Source: Thermoflexales bacterium (GTDB lineage Bacteria > Chloroflexota > Anaerolineae > B4-G1 > SLSP01). From it: a DNA stretch of 5,249 nucleotides. This document shows, piece by piece, positions 1-5,249 of this stretch; position 1 is the stretch's first letter, and every line of letters begins with the position of its first letter. A model generated the notes under the pieces. That model did not search any database and was not told the origin of the DNA. It was given only the letters and a program-made list of their open reading frames with translations. The stretch covers positions 1 through 5,249 of the forward strand of contig SLSP01000512.1 of assembly GCA_007130345.1 (NCBI GenBank), read 5' to 3'. The translations under genes and the position numbers were made by a program.

Positions 1-24
1 ACTGTGTAGAATTTGCTTCTTCAT
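1..24 (-). CDS. Start of a truncated gene, probable ABC transporter component (5' end only)
   Basis: Only the first eight codons lie in the window (MKKQILHS, reading leftward off the edge). An ATG at 24-22 follows a strong Shine-Dalgarno sequence, AAGGAG, eight bases upstream, so this is a convincing translation start despite its length. It lies downstream of the OpuCB-like permease on the same strand, 87 bases after that gene's stop. In opuC/osmU-type operons the gene after such a permease is often the periplasmic or lipoprotein solute-binding protein, and a Met-Lys-Lys start suits a signal peptide. That identity is inference from context; a second permease or an unrelated protein is possible. 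Confidence 0.6.
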
Positions 25-32
25 TTGAATAT

Positions 33-38
33 CTCCTT
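33..38 (-). promoter_or_regulatory. Ribosome binding site of the truncated leftward gene
   Basis: AAGGAG on the minus strand, eight bases before the ATG at 24-22. It is close to the ideal anti-Shine-Dalgarno match and is the main evidence that a gene begins at the left edge. Confidence 0.75.
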
Positions 39-61
39 GATTTGGGTTAGTGATAGGTGAT

Positions 62-108
62 CGTATTGCGTGATGCGTATTGCGTAATTTGGTACTTTAC
101 GCAATACG
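62..108. repeat. Three copies of a 10-bp repeat, two direct and one inverted, able to form a hairpin
   Basis: CGTATTGCGT occurs at 62-71 and again at 76-85, where it extends to CGTATTGCGTAA (76-87). The exact inverse, TTACGCAATACG, lies at 97-108. Copies two and three form a perfect 12-bp stem with a 9-base loop (88-96); copy one could pair with copy three instead over 10 bp. The element begins right after the permease stop codon and ends 38 bases before the next ATG, so it would be transcribed in the intercistronic mRNA. There is no T-tract after the stem in the leftward direction, so a simple intrinsic terminator is unlikely. A REP/BIME-like element, an mRNA-stabilising or processing hairpin, or a dispersed genomic repeat are the plausible readings. 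Confidence 0.8.
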
Positions 109-111
109 ACT

Positions 112-756
112 CTACGAATGAGCGGCAGGCGGCGAAAGCCACTGCTGCACACGCCCTAGCGCAAATTCCGCCAGGAGGGCCAGCAGCGCCACGGGGATCG
201 CGCCGACGAGCAGGATCGCGGTGTCGTACATCGCCAGGCCGCGCGTGATGTAGCGCCCCAGGCCGCCGCCGCCCACGAACGCGGCCAGGGTCGCGCTGGC
301 GATGACCTCGACGGTGGCGGTGCGGATCCCGGCCACAATCACCGGCAGCGCGAGGGGGACTTCCACCTGCCACAGGATTTGGCGGGACGTCATCCCCATC
401 GCCCGCGCCGATTCCAGCACGGCGGCATCCAGGTTGCGGAAAGCGGCGTCGGTATTGACGAGGATGGGGGGCAGTGCCAACAGCGTCAGCGCCACCGCCG
501 CCGAGTTGAAGCTGAGGCCCAGGTAGGGCACCACGAGGAAGAGCACCGCCAGACTGGGGACGACGCGCGCGGCGTTCACGGCGTTGATGATGACCAGCGC
601 CGCCGCCCGCGAGCGCGAAGTCCACACGCCCAGGGGCAAGCACACTATCAGCCCCACGCCCAGGGCCACCGCCACAAAGGCCAGGTGTTGGCCCAGGGAT
701 AGGGTCAATTCGTCGGTGTGCGTGAGCGCGTATTCCAGCGTGCGTAACAGTATCAT
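112..756 (-). CDS. Osmoprotectant/glycine betaine-type ABC transporter permease (OpuCB/ProW family)
   Basis: A 214-aa inner-membrane permease of the BPD_transp_1 superfamily; such proteins form the channel for glycine betaine, choline, carnitine or related quaternary amines. Hydrophobic helices are visible at about residues 22-44, 51-80 (two segments), 84-104, 134-160 and 179-201. The EAA loop that contacts the ATPase is clear: ESARAMG at 115-121, ending in LP at 137-138. Other family hallmarks are VVPSLAVLF near 65-73, PPILVNT near 96-102, AGIRTATVE near 142-150 and GGGGLGRYI at 162-170. Length is normal for OpuCB/OpuCD. The ATG at 756 follows a purine-rich GAGGGGG five bases upstream and lies just below a good promoter, so this start is favoured. 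It is the first gene of a leftward operon; the ATPase gene that usually accompanies it is not in the window. Exact substrate cannot be read from the permease. Confidence 0.93.
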   Translation of the reverse strand: MILLRTLEYALTHTDELTLSLGQHLAFVAVALGVGLIVCLPLGVWTSRSRAAALVIINAVNAARVVPSLAVLFLVVPYLGLSFNSAAVALTLLALPPILVNTDAAFRNLDAAVLESARAMGMTSRQILWQVEVPLALPVIVAGIRTATVEVIASATLAAFVGGGGLGRYITRGLAMYDTAILLVGAIPVALLALLAEFALGRVQQWLSPPAAHS

Positions 757-774
757 TATTTCCCCCTCAAAACC

Positions 775-802
775 ATTCTAGCATAGCCTGTCGGTTTTGC
801 AA
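775..802 (-). promoter_or_regulatory. Sigma-70-type promoter of the permease operon
   Basis: On the minus strand, TTGCAA (802-797), a 16-bp spacer, then TAGAAT (780-775) preceded by TGC, an extended -10. Transcription would begin near 768, giving a leader of only about a dozen bases that is nearly all ribosome binding site. The last half of the spacer and the -10 match the divergent tRNA promoter at 14 of 15 bases. Confidence 0.7.
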
Positions 803-848
803 TACGTTCTTCTACAAAAATCGGGGATAGATCCGCCCGTTTATCGAC

Positions 849-876
849 TTGCACAATTGGCTGGCTATGCTATAAT
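849..876 (+). promoter_or_regulatory. Sigma-70-type promoter of tRNA-Gly
   Basis: TTGCAC (849-854), a 16-bp spacer, then a perfect TATAAT (871-876) with extended TGC just before it. The expected start near 883 leaves a short 5' leader of about eight bases before the mature tRNA, as is usual for a singly transcribed tRNA. The -35 is weak (three of six) but the -10 is perfect. Confidence 0.8.
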
Positions 877-890
877 GCCCCCTATCAAGC

Positions 891-962
891 GCGGGTGTAG
901 TTCAGTGGTAGAACGTCAGCTTCCCAAGCTGAATGTCACGAGTTCGAATCTCGTCACCCGCT
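891..962 (+). tRNA. tRNA-Gly, anticodon CCC
   Basis: A full cloverleaf: acceptor GCGGGTG (891-897) pairs perfectly with CACCCGC (955-961), discriminator T at 962; D stem GTTC/GAAC (900-903/911-914); anticodon stem TCAGC/GCTGA (916-920/928-932) around loop TTCCCAA, anticodon CCC at 923-925; five-base variable loop; T stem ACGAG/CTCGT (938-942/950-954) with loop TTCGAAT. The CCC anticodon reads GGG glycine codons. The gene resembles E. coli glyU in sequence from memory. The 3' CCA is not encoded (the bases after the discriminator are CTT), so it must be added by a CCA-adding enzyme. It stands alone, with its own promoter, and divergent from the transporter operon. Confidence 0.97.
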
Positions 963-972
963 CTTTTTGTTT
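963..972 (+). terminator. T-rich tract directly after the tRNA
   Basis: CTTTTTGTTT begins immediately after the discriminator base. With the perfectly paired acceptor stem just upstream, it could end tRNA transcription or serve as the 3' trailer for processing. A 5-bp GC hairpin (AGCCG/CGGCT) follows a few bases later but is not followed by T residues. Weak evidence. Confidence 0.4.
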
Positions 973-1014
973 GCCTCGGAGCCGCCCCCGGCTGGAATTG
1001 CCCCGGTTTGGTAG

Positions 1015-1043
1015 TTGCGCGCAATGCCCTCTTACGCTATAAT
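1015..1043 (+). promoter_or_regulatory. Probable sigma-70-type promoter of the cyclic-nucleotide-binding gene
   Basis: TTGCGC (1015-1020), a 17-bp spacer, and a perfect TATAAT (1038-1043). As at the tRNA promoter, the -10 sits in the context GCTATAATG and the -35 begins TTGC. The predicted start near 1050 would give a leader of about 100 bases before the ATG at 1150. Confidence 0.7.
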
Positions 1044-1136
1044 GAGAGGTAGGCTATCATCGTGTAGGAAATGCGACGCTATCCCGCTTGGGAGGCCGCG
1101 CCAGTGAGAAGCCGCCACAATCCGAATCCACAAATT

Positions 1137-1143
1137 GAGGAGG
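1137..1143 (+). promoter_or_regulatory. Ribosome binding site that fixes the start at 1150
   Basis: GAGGAGG lies six bases before the ATG at 1150. An in-frame TTG at 1135 would lengthen the protein by five residues, but it overlaps the Shine-Dalgarno sequence itself and is not a credible start. Confidence 0.85.
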
Positions 1144-1149
1144 AAGCTA

Positions 1150-1584
1150 ATGGTAGATGTCGAAAAGACGCTGAAAATTCTGGAAAAAGTTCCCTTATTC
1201 AAGAACCTCAAGAAGCGACAACTGCAAAACCTGGCAAAAATTTTCGTCGCCCGGCCGTGCGAACCCGGTGAAGTGATTGTGCCCCAGGGGCGCGCGGGCT
1301 ACGGGTTCTTCGTCATCGTCTCTGGCAAAGCCGAAGCGGTGGTCGAGCAAGAGAACGGCGAAAAAACTGTGGTCAACACGTTCGATCCCGGCGATTTTTT
1401 CGGGGAGTTAGCGCTCCTGGACGGTGGCCCACGCACGGCTACAGTGGTAGCTGTCGAACCTACGCAATGTCTGATTATGCCCAGAGAGAATTTCCTGGGG
1501 GCGCTCCGACGGGATGGCGATATGGCTGTGGCGATTATGGTAGAGTTGTCCAATCGCTTCCGCAAGGTGCTGGATCGCCTGTAA
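1150..1584 (+). CDS. Stand-alone cyclic nucleotide-binding domain protein (CRP/PKA-R type, no HTH)
   Basis: A 144-aa cytoplasmic protein that is essentially one CNB domain. The N-terminal helices carry the typical start (KILEKVPLFKNLKKRQLQNLA, given as its features: VPLF at 14-17, then a basic helix to about 30). The beta-roll covers about 32-108, with PGE at 39-41 and a G-FFVIVSG strand at 52-59. The phosphate-binding cassette is intact: FFGELALLDGGPRTAT, positions 83-98, with Glu86 as the expected ribose ligand and Arg95 as the expected cyclic-phosphate ligand. A closing C helix occupies about 122-144. The CRP winged helix that would follow is absent, so it is unlikely to be a transcription factor by itself; such solo domains usually act as a nucleotide-responsive partner. 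It precedes the cyclase-like gene by 121 bases on the same strand, which suggests a shared signalling role (inference). Which nucleotide it binds is not decided by the sequence; Thr96 rather than Ser occurs in both cAMP and cGMP binders. Confidence 0.92.
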   Translation: MVDVEKTLKILEKVPLFKNLKKRQLQNLAKIFVARPCEPGEVIVPQGRAGYGFFVIVSGKAEAVVEQENGEKTVVNTFDPGDFFGELALLDGGPRTATVVAVEPTQCLIMPRENFLGALRRDGDMAVAIMVELSNRFRKVLDRL

Positions 1585-1587
1585 GCC

Positions 1588-1603
1588 CGCGCTTTACAGC
1601 GCG
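1588..1603 (+). other. Short GC hairpin just after the CNB gene
   Basis: CGCGCT (1588-1593) and AGCGCG (1598-1603) form a perfect 6-bp stem around the loop TTAC, four bases after the stop codon. No T-tract follows. It could protect the 3' end of the mRNA or be chance in GC-rich DNA. Confidence 0.4.
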
Positions 1604-1616
1604 CGAGGTGCCACGT

Positions 1617-1680
1617 AACAGAGCGCTTCGGATCGGGAGGTGGTGGAAGTTCCCGATCCGGCGCTCTGTTTGTCTTGTAT
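1617..1680 (+). terminator. Long two-part hairpin with T-rich tail between the CNB and cyclase-like genes
   Basis: The outer stem AACAGAGCGC (1617-1626) pairs perfectly with GCGCTCTGTT (1661-1670); after a small asymmetric bulge (TTC against G) the inner stem GGATCGGGA (1630-1638) pairs perfectly with TCCCGATCC (1651-1659), leaving a 12-base loop. That is 19 bp in total. The tail TGTCTTGTAT (1671-1680) is T-rich but interrupted. It fits an intrinsic terminator of the CNB gene. No convincing promoter is visible between it and the next ATG at 1706, so it may work as a partial terminator that lowers expression of the large downstream gene. Confidence 0.75.
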
Positions 1681-1705
1681 CACTCTGAAAAAAGAAGAGG
1701 AATCT

Positions 1706-4700
1706 ATGCAATGTCCCAACTGTGGCTTTGAGTCCCCGCCTCGGATGCACTATTGCGGGATGTGCGGGAACCGGTTGAAGCAATTCTGCTTGACCTGCGG
1801 ATTTGCCAATCCCTTGACGTTCCAGTTCTGCGGACGGTGCAGCGGACAGCTAGTCGCTGCTCCCGTGACGCTTGCGAAGCGGCCCGTGGCCGAAGATGCC
1901 GCGCTCGGCGAGCCGGCCCCGGAACCGGCGGTCTCCGCGCCACGCGCCGCCCGCCCGGCCCAACCGGATGGCCTCGCGGGAGAGCGCCGCGTCGCCACCA
2001 TCATCCTCGCCGATGTGCGCGGGTCTATGGATTTGCTGGAGCAAGTGGGGACAGAAGCCTGGGTCGAGATTATGAACCAGGTCTTCAAAATCCTGGAAGC
2101 CGAGATTTACCGCTTCGGCGGGAAGGTGGATCAATTCCGGGGGGATGGGCTGGTGGCCTTCTTCGGGGCGACCAGCGCGCACGAGGATGACCCGGAGCGC
2201 GCGGTGCTGGCTTCGCTGGCGATGCAGCGCGCCATCCGCCCCTATGCCGCCGACCTGTCGAGCCACGATCCCGATATCGACCTGCGGTTGCGCGTCGGCG
2301 TGAACACCGGCGAGGTGATCGTGACCAGCGTGGGAGACCGGCGGCGGTACAGCGAGAACACGGCGATGGGCGAAGCCATCGCGCTGGCGGCCCGGATGGA
2401 ATCCGCCGCCGAACCGGGCACGGTGCTGGTGAGCGAGAACACCTACCGGCTCATCCCCAACACGTTCCAATGGAAACCGCTAGGCAAAATCATGGTCAAG
2501 GGCATCAGCCGGCCGATTGCCGTCTATCGCCCTCTGGCGGTGCGCCCGGACGCGGAACGCCAGCAAGCGTATCGCCTCTCGAACCCGCTGATCGGGCGGG
2601 ACGTGGAGTTCGACGCGCTCATCGAGTATATCGAAGACTTGCGCACTTATGGCTTGGGCGGCATCGTCACGATGACCGGGGAGCGCGGCCTGGGCAAGTC
2701 GCTGCTGCTGTCGGAGGTGCGGCACCACTTCGCCCGCCAGAACGCGCTGATGGCCGAAGCGTATAACCAGGACGATCCCGCGTCCGACTCCGGCGCGGCG
2801 GTGTTGGAGTTGCGCGGGCACTGTCGCTCTTATCAGACGCAGCCTTACGCGGTCTGGCTCGATGTGTTGCGGCACTGGCTGCGATTGCAACCCAACGAAT
2901 CCAAAGAGGAGATCCGCGAGCGGCTGTACCGGCAGGCGGAGGCCCTTTGGGGCGAGCGCATGTGCGAGTATTACCCCTATCTGGCAACGTTCCTATCTCT
3001 GCCGCTGGAAGCGATGTATCAGGCCCGGATCGAGTCGCTGGACGCGGAGGGGCTGCGGCAGCAGTTTTTCCTGGCGATGCGCCACTGGCTGGAGGCGATG
3101 GCGCGGGATGCGTCGGTGGTGGTCACGTTCAGCGATATGCAGTGGGTCGATACGACCTCGCTGGATTTGCTGAAATACTGCCTCTCTCTGTGCGATCAGG
3201 AAGCGCTCCTGTGGCTGTTCACCTTCCGCCCCGAACGCTCGTCGCCCATCTGGAAGTTCCAGCACTACCTGGAGACGGAATATCCGCATCGCCTGACCCA
3301 CCTGGTGTTGCACCCGCTCACCTCAGAGCAGAGCCAGGTCTTTATCGAGCGGATGCTCGGCCCCGACGTGCTGCCCGACGAGACGGAAAAGGTCATCATC
3401 AAGAAGGCCGAAGGCAATCCCTACTATATCCAGGAATTGATCCGCGCCCTCATCGCGCAAGGAGTGTTGATCCAGGAGAAGCCGGCGGACGATGAGAATG
3501 TCGAGGCGGATGCGGCGACCAAATGGCGGGCCACGCAAGCCGTCACGGACTTGATTCTGCCGGATAGTTTGCAGACGTTGCTGATGGCGCGCATCGATCA
3601 ACTGGAGCCGGAGGAGCAACACGCGCTCCAGAAAGCCGCCATCATCGGCGAGGTCTTCTGGTCGAAGGTCTTGAGCGCGCTGATTGAGGATATAGCGACG
3701 CAAAAACGGTGCCTCACGGCCCTCCAACGCGCGCAACTCATCCGGGAGCGCGGGCGCACCGATTTGGGCGTGGAGTACGTCTTCAAGTCGCCGCTAATCC
3801 GCGACGCGGCGTATGAGAGCTTGTTGAGCACGCAGCGTATGGCGTACCATCTCCAAGTGGCGCGCCATCTCGAAACGCTGCTCGGCCCCAACGTGTGCGA
3901 GCAGAATTACGGGATGTTGGCACATCACTATCGGCAGGCCGGGGAGCGGGATGAGGAGTTGCACTACACGCTCAAGGCGGCCAAAAGCGCGCAGGACATC
4001 TACGCCAACGTGGAGGCCGGGGAGCATTACACGCACGCGCTGGAGATTTTGGAGGAGATGGCGCGGCAGACGCGGGATGAGGCCCGCCGGCGGGAGATCC
4101 TCACCCGGCGGTTTGAGGCGCTGAACGCGCGCCGCGAGGTGATGCTCCTCACGGGCAATTCGACGCAGCGGTGGGCGGATGCGAAGGCGTTGCTGCCGCT
4201 GGCCCGCCAACTCGAAGATGACCCGCGTTGGCTCATCGACGCCCTGCTCCAACAGCCGGGGGTGGCCGACTTGACGTGCCGCGAGGAAGTGGAAGCGGGT
4301 ATCCCCATGGCCCAGGAAGCGTTGACGCTGGCCCGCGAAATCGGGGATAAGACGCGCGAGATGCACAGCCTGACCGCCATCGCCAACCAACGGCTCATGT
4401 ACAGTGACCCTTCGTGGGAGGAGGCGGGGGAAGAGGCTCTGGAAGTGGCCCGGCAGGCTGGCGACCAGCGCCACGAGGCCCGCATCTTGATCGGGATGGG
4501 CCGCATCTACGCCACCAGCGATCAGCCGGAACGCAGCATGGGGTATCTGGAAGCGGCGGCGGCCCTGTCGATGAGCCACGCCCTCGATGACAAGATCACG
4601 CAGGCGGCGTTGCTCAACTTGCTTGGGCTGGATTTGGAGCGCAACGGGGATTATTACCGGCTGCTCACCGAATACGAGCAGGAGCGGTTGCTCATCAGCC

Positions 4701-5249
4701 GCGAGATCGGGCATCGCCCGATGGAGAGCAGGGCGCTGAATCGGTGCGGCTTCATCCAGGGCGTTTATCTGGGGGATTACGAAGCCGGTCTGGATTTGTT
4801 AGAAGAGGGGAGCCACATCTGGCAGGATTCCATCCAGGCCATCGATCACCTGCCCGCGCTGGCGCATCTGCAAGCGTGTCGCGGGACGCTGGACGAGGCC
4901 CAAGTCGCGTTGGCGCGCATCGACGCAGCGCTGGCCGAAGTTCTCTATCATGATCGGGGGAAGGCCAGTCTCAATATGATCAAGGCCATCACCTACAACG
5001 CGCTTGGGGATTCAGAGCATCTGTCCCAAACGCTGGAACTGGCCCAGGAGACCCGGCGATTGGCCCGCAATAACCCGCTGGTCTCACAACAATACGAGAT
5101 CGCGGCCAATTGCAAGGCAGCAGAAGCCCACATCAAGCTGGCCCGGCACGCCCGCCGCAAGGCGGAGCGCCTCCGGCATCAGCAAGAAGCGCGCGAGTTG
5201 GTGGAAGCCGCGTTGAAACTCTATCACCAACACGGCTTTGTGGAAGTGA
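1706..5249 (+). CDS. Double zinc ribbon / class III cyclase-like / STAND ATPase / TPR signalling protein (3' end beyond window)
   Basis: An uninterrupted frame of 1181 codons, open at the right edge. ATG at 1706 follows AAGAGGA and places the zinc ribbon at the extreme N-terminus. Domains in order: double zinc ribbon with Cys 3, 6, 17, 20 and Cys 28, 31, 42, 45; Ala/Pro-rich linker 50-91; class III cyclase-like domain about 92-275; STAND/AAA_16-type ATPase from NPLIGR at 293, Walker A GERGLGKS at 325-332, Walker B region VVTFSDMQWVD to 482, TFRPE around Arg508, GNPYYIQEL at 570-578; winged-helix-like part 618-650 (ARIDQL, AAIIG at 644-648); then TPR-like helix pairs from about 735 to the edge. 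In the cyclase domain, metal ligands Asp103 and Asp147, base-site Thr219 and catalytic Arg230 are present, but Gln143 replaces the base-selecting Lys and Ala226 replaces the transition-state Asn. The family is thought to couple ligand or partner sensing by STAND/TPR parts to cyclase output. Activity here is uncertain; the architecture is firm. No signal peptide or membrane helix is seen, so it is cytoplasmic. Confidence 0.93.
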   Translation, partial: MQCPNCGFESPPRMHYCGMCGNRLKQFCLTCGFANPLTFQFCGRCSGQLVAAPVTLAKRPVAEDAALGEPAPEPAVSAPRAARPAQPDGLAGERRVATIILADVRGSMDLLEQVGTEAWVEIMNQVFKILEAEIYRFGGKVDQFRGDGLVAFFGATSAHEDDPERAVLASLAMQRAIRPYAADLSSHDPDIDLRLRVGVNTGEVIVTSVGDRRRYSENTAMGEAIALAARMESAAEPGTVLVSENTYRLIPNTFQWKPLGKIMVKGISRPIAVYRPLAVRPDAERQQAYRLSNPLIGRDVEFDALIEYIEDLRTYGLGGIVTMTGERGLGKSLLLSEVRHHFARQNALMAEAYNQDDPASDSGAAVLELRGHCRSYQTQPYAVWLDVLRHWLRLQPNESKEEIRERLYRQAEALWGERMCEYYPYLATFLSLPLEAMYQARIESLDAEGLRQQFFLAMRHWLEAMARDASVVVTFSDMQWVDTTSLDLLKYCLSLCDQEALLWLFTFRPERSSPIWKFQHYLETEYPHRLTHLVLHPLTSEQSQVFIERMLGPDVLPDETEKVIIKKAEGNPYYIQELIRALIAQGVLIQEKPADDENVEADAATKWRATQAVTDLILPDSLQTLLMARIDQLEPEEQHALQKAAIIGEVFWSKVLSALIEDIATQKRCLTALQRAQLIRERGRTDLGVEYVFKSPLIRDAAYESLLSTQRMAYHLQVARHLETLLGPNVCEQNYGMLAHHYRQAGERDEELHYTLKAAKSAQDIYANVEAGEHYTHALEILEEMARQTRDEARRREILTRRFEALNARREVMLLTGNSTQRWADAKALLPLARQLEDDPRWLIDALLQQPGVADLTCREEVEAGIPMAQEALTLAREIGDKTREMHSLTAIANQRLMYSDPSWEEAGEEALEVARQAGDQRHEARILIGMGRIYATSDQPERSMGYLEAAAALSMSHALDDKITQAALLNLLGLDLERNGDYYRLLTEYEQERLLISREIGHRPMESRALNRCGFIQGVYLGDYEAGLDLLEEGSHIWQDSIQAIDHLPALAHLQACRGTLDEAQVALARIDAALAEVLYHDRGKASLNMIKAITYNALGDSEHLSQTLELAQETRRLARNNPLVSQQYEIAANCKAAEAHIKLARHARRKAERLRHQQEARELVEAALKLYHQHGFVEV

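Noticed and set aside
47..643. A 198-codon minus-strand frame overlapping the permease
   Set aside because: Out of frame with the permease, Arg/Gly-rich, no membrane helices, and it runs through the repeat element; the permease frame has EAA loop, helices, promoter and ribosome binding site.
891..962. tRNA as an attachment site for an integrated element
   Set aside because: No integrase gene and no duplicate of the tRNA 3' end were seen in the window.
797..1042. An 81-codon plus-strand frame across the tRNA
   Set aside because: It reads straight through the tRNA gene and its promoter; the translated Cys-Ser-Ser-Val-Val-Glu-Arg-Gln stretch is typical of spurious translations of tRNA genes.
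1044..1149. A CRP-type operator upstream of the CNB gene
   Set aside because: No TGTGA-N6-TCACA-like palindrome was found there, and the CNB protein lacks a DNA-binding domain.
1071..1271. Possible leader ORF overlapping the start of the CNB gene
   Set aside because: Its ATG has AGGA almost touching it, too close for good initiation, and the product overlaps the CNB gene out of frame with no recognisable features.
1850..2470. A 206-codon minus-strand frame opposite the cyclase-like domain
   Set aside because: It is a shadow of the cyclase coding sequence; the plus-strand frame carries the metal ligands and zinc ribbon, while this one shows low-complexity His/Arg/Gly content.
3794..4714. A 306-codon open frame on the minus strand
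   Set aside because: It lies wholly antisense to the TPR region of the large gene, whose frame continues unbroken with clear motifs on both sides; GC-rich codon use removes stops from the opposite strand. Its translation is rich in Arg, His and Gln with no recognisable domain.
5247..5249. TGA at the last three bases as the stop of the large gene
   Set aside because: It is out of frame: the gene's last full codon is GTG at 5246-5248 followed by a single A, so the gene continues beyond the window.

Overview
The window looks like chromosomal DNA of a GC-rich bacterium, most likely a member of the Chloroflexota (Anaerolineae or Caldilineae type). This is inferred from gene style: a very long zinc-ribbon / class III cyclase-like / STAND-type ATPase / TPR protein, and promoters with a perfect TATAAT box in a GC-rich background. 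No marker gene confirms it.

Left part (1-890): an osmoprotectant-type ABC transporter operon runs leftward. A complete OpuCB/ProW-like permease (112-756) is followed, after an intercistronic stretch carrying three copies of a 10-bp repeat, by the first eight codons of another gene with a strong ribosome binding site, probably the solute-binding protein or another transporter subunit. A promoter of the form TTGCAA-N16-TAGAAT sits just upstream of the permease.

Middle (849-972): a divergent promoter of the same design (TTGCAC-N16-TATAAT) drives a tRNA-Gly with anticodon CCC. The tRNA folds perfectly and has no encoded CCA.

Right part (1015-5249): a third promoter precedes a small stand-alone cyclic-nucleotide-binding protein (144 aa, no DNA-binding domain). 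After a 121-nt gap holding a short hairpin and a long terminator-like hairpin comes a large gene that stays open to the window edge (at least 1181 aa). Its protein has an N-terminal double zinc ribbon, a class III nucleotidyl-cyclase-like domain, a STAND/AAA_16-type ATPase with winged-helix-like segment, and a long TPR-like helical region.

The last two genes suggest a signalling module: a putative cyclic-nucleotide synthase gated by an ATPase/TPR sensor, next to a candidate receiver of the nucleotide. The cyclase-like domain keeps both metal-binding aspartates and the catalytic arginine but has Ala where the transition-state Asn should be and Gln where the base-selecting Lys should be. Its activity and its product are therefore open questions, and this is the most interesting point in the window.
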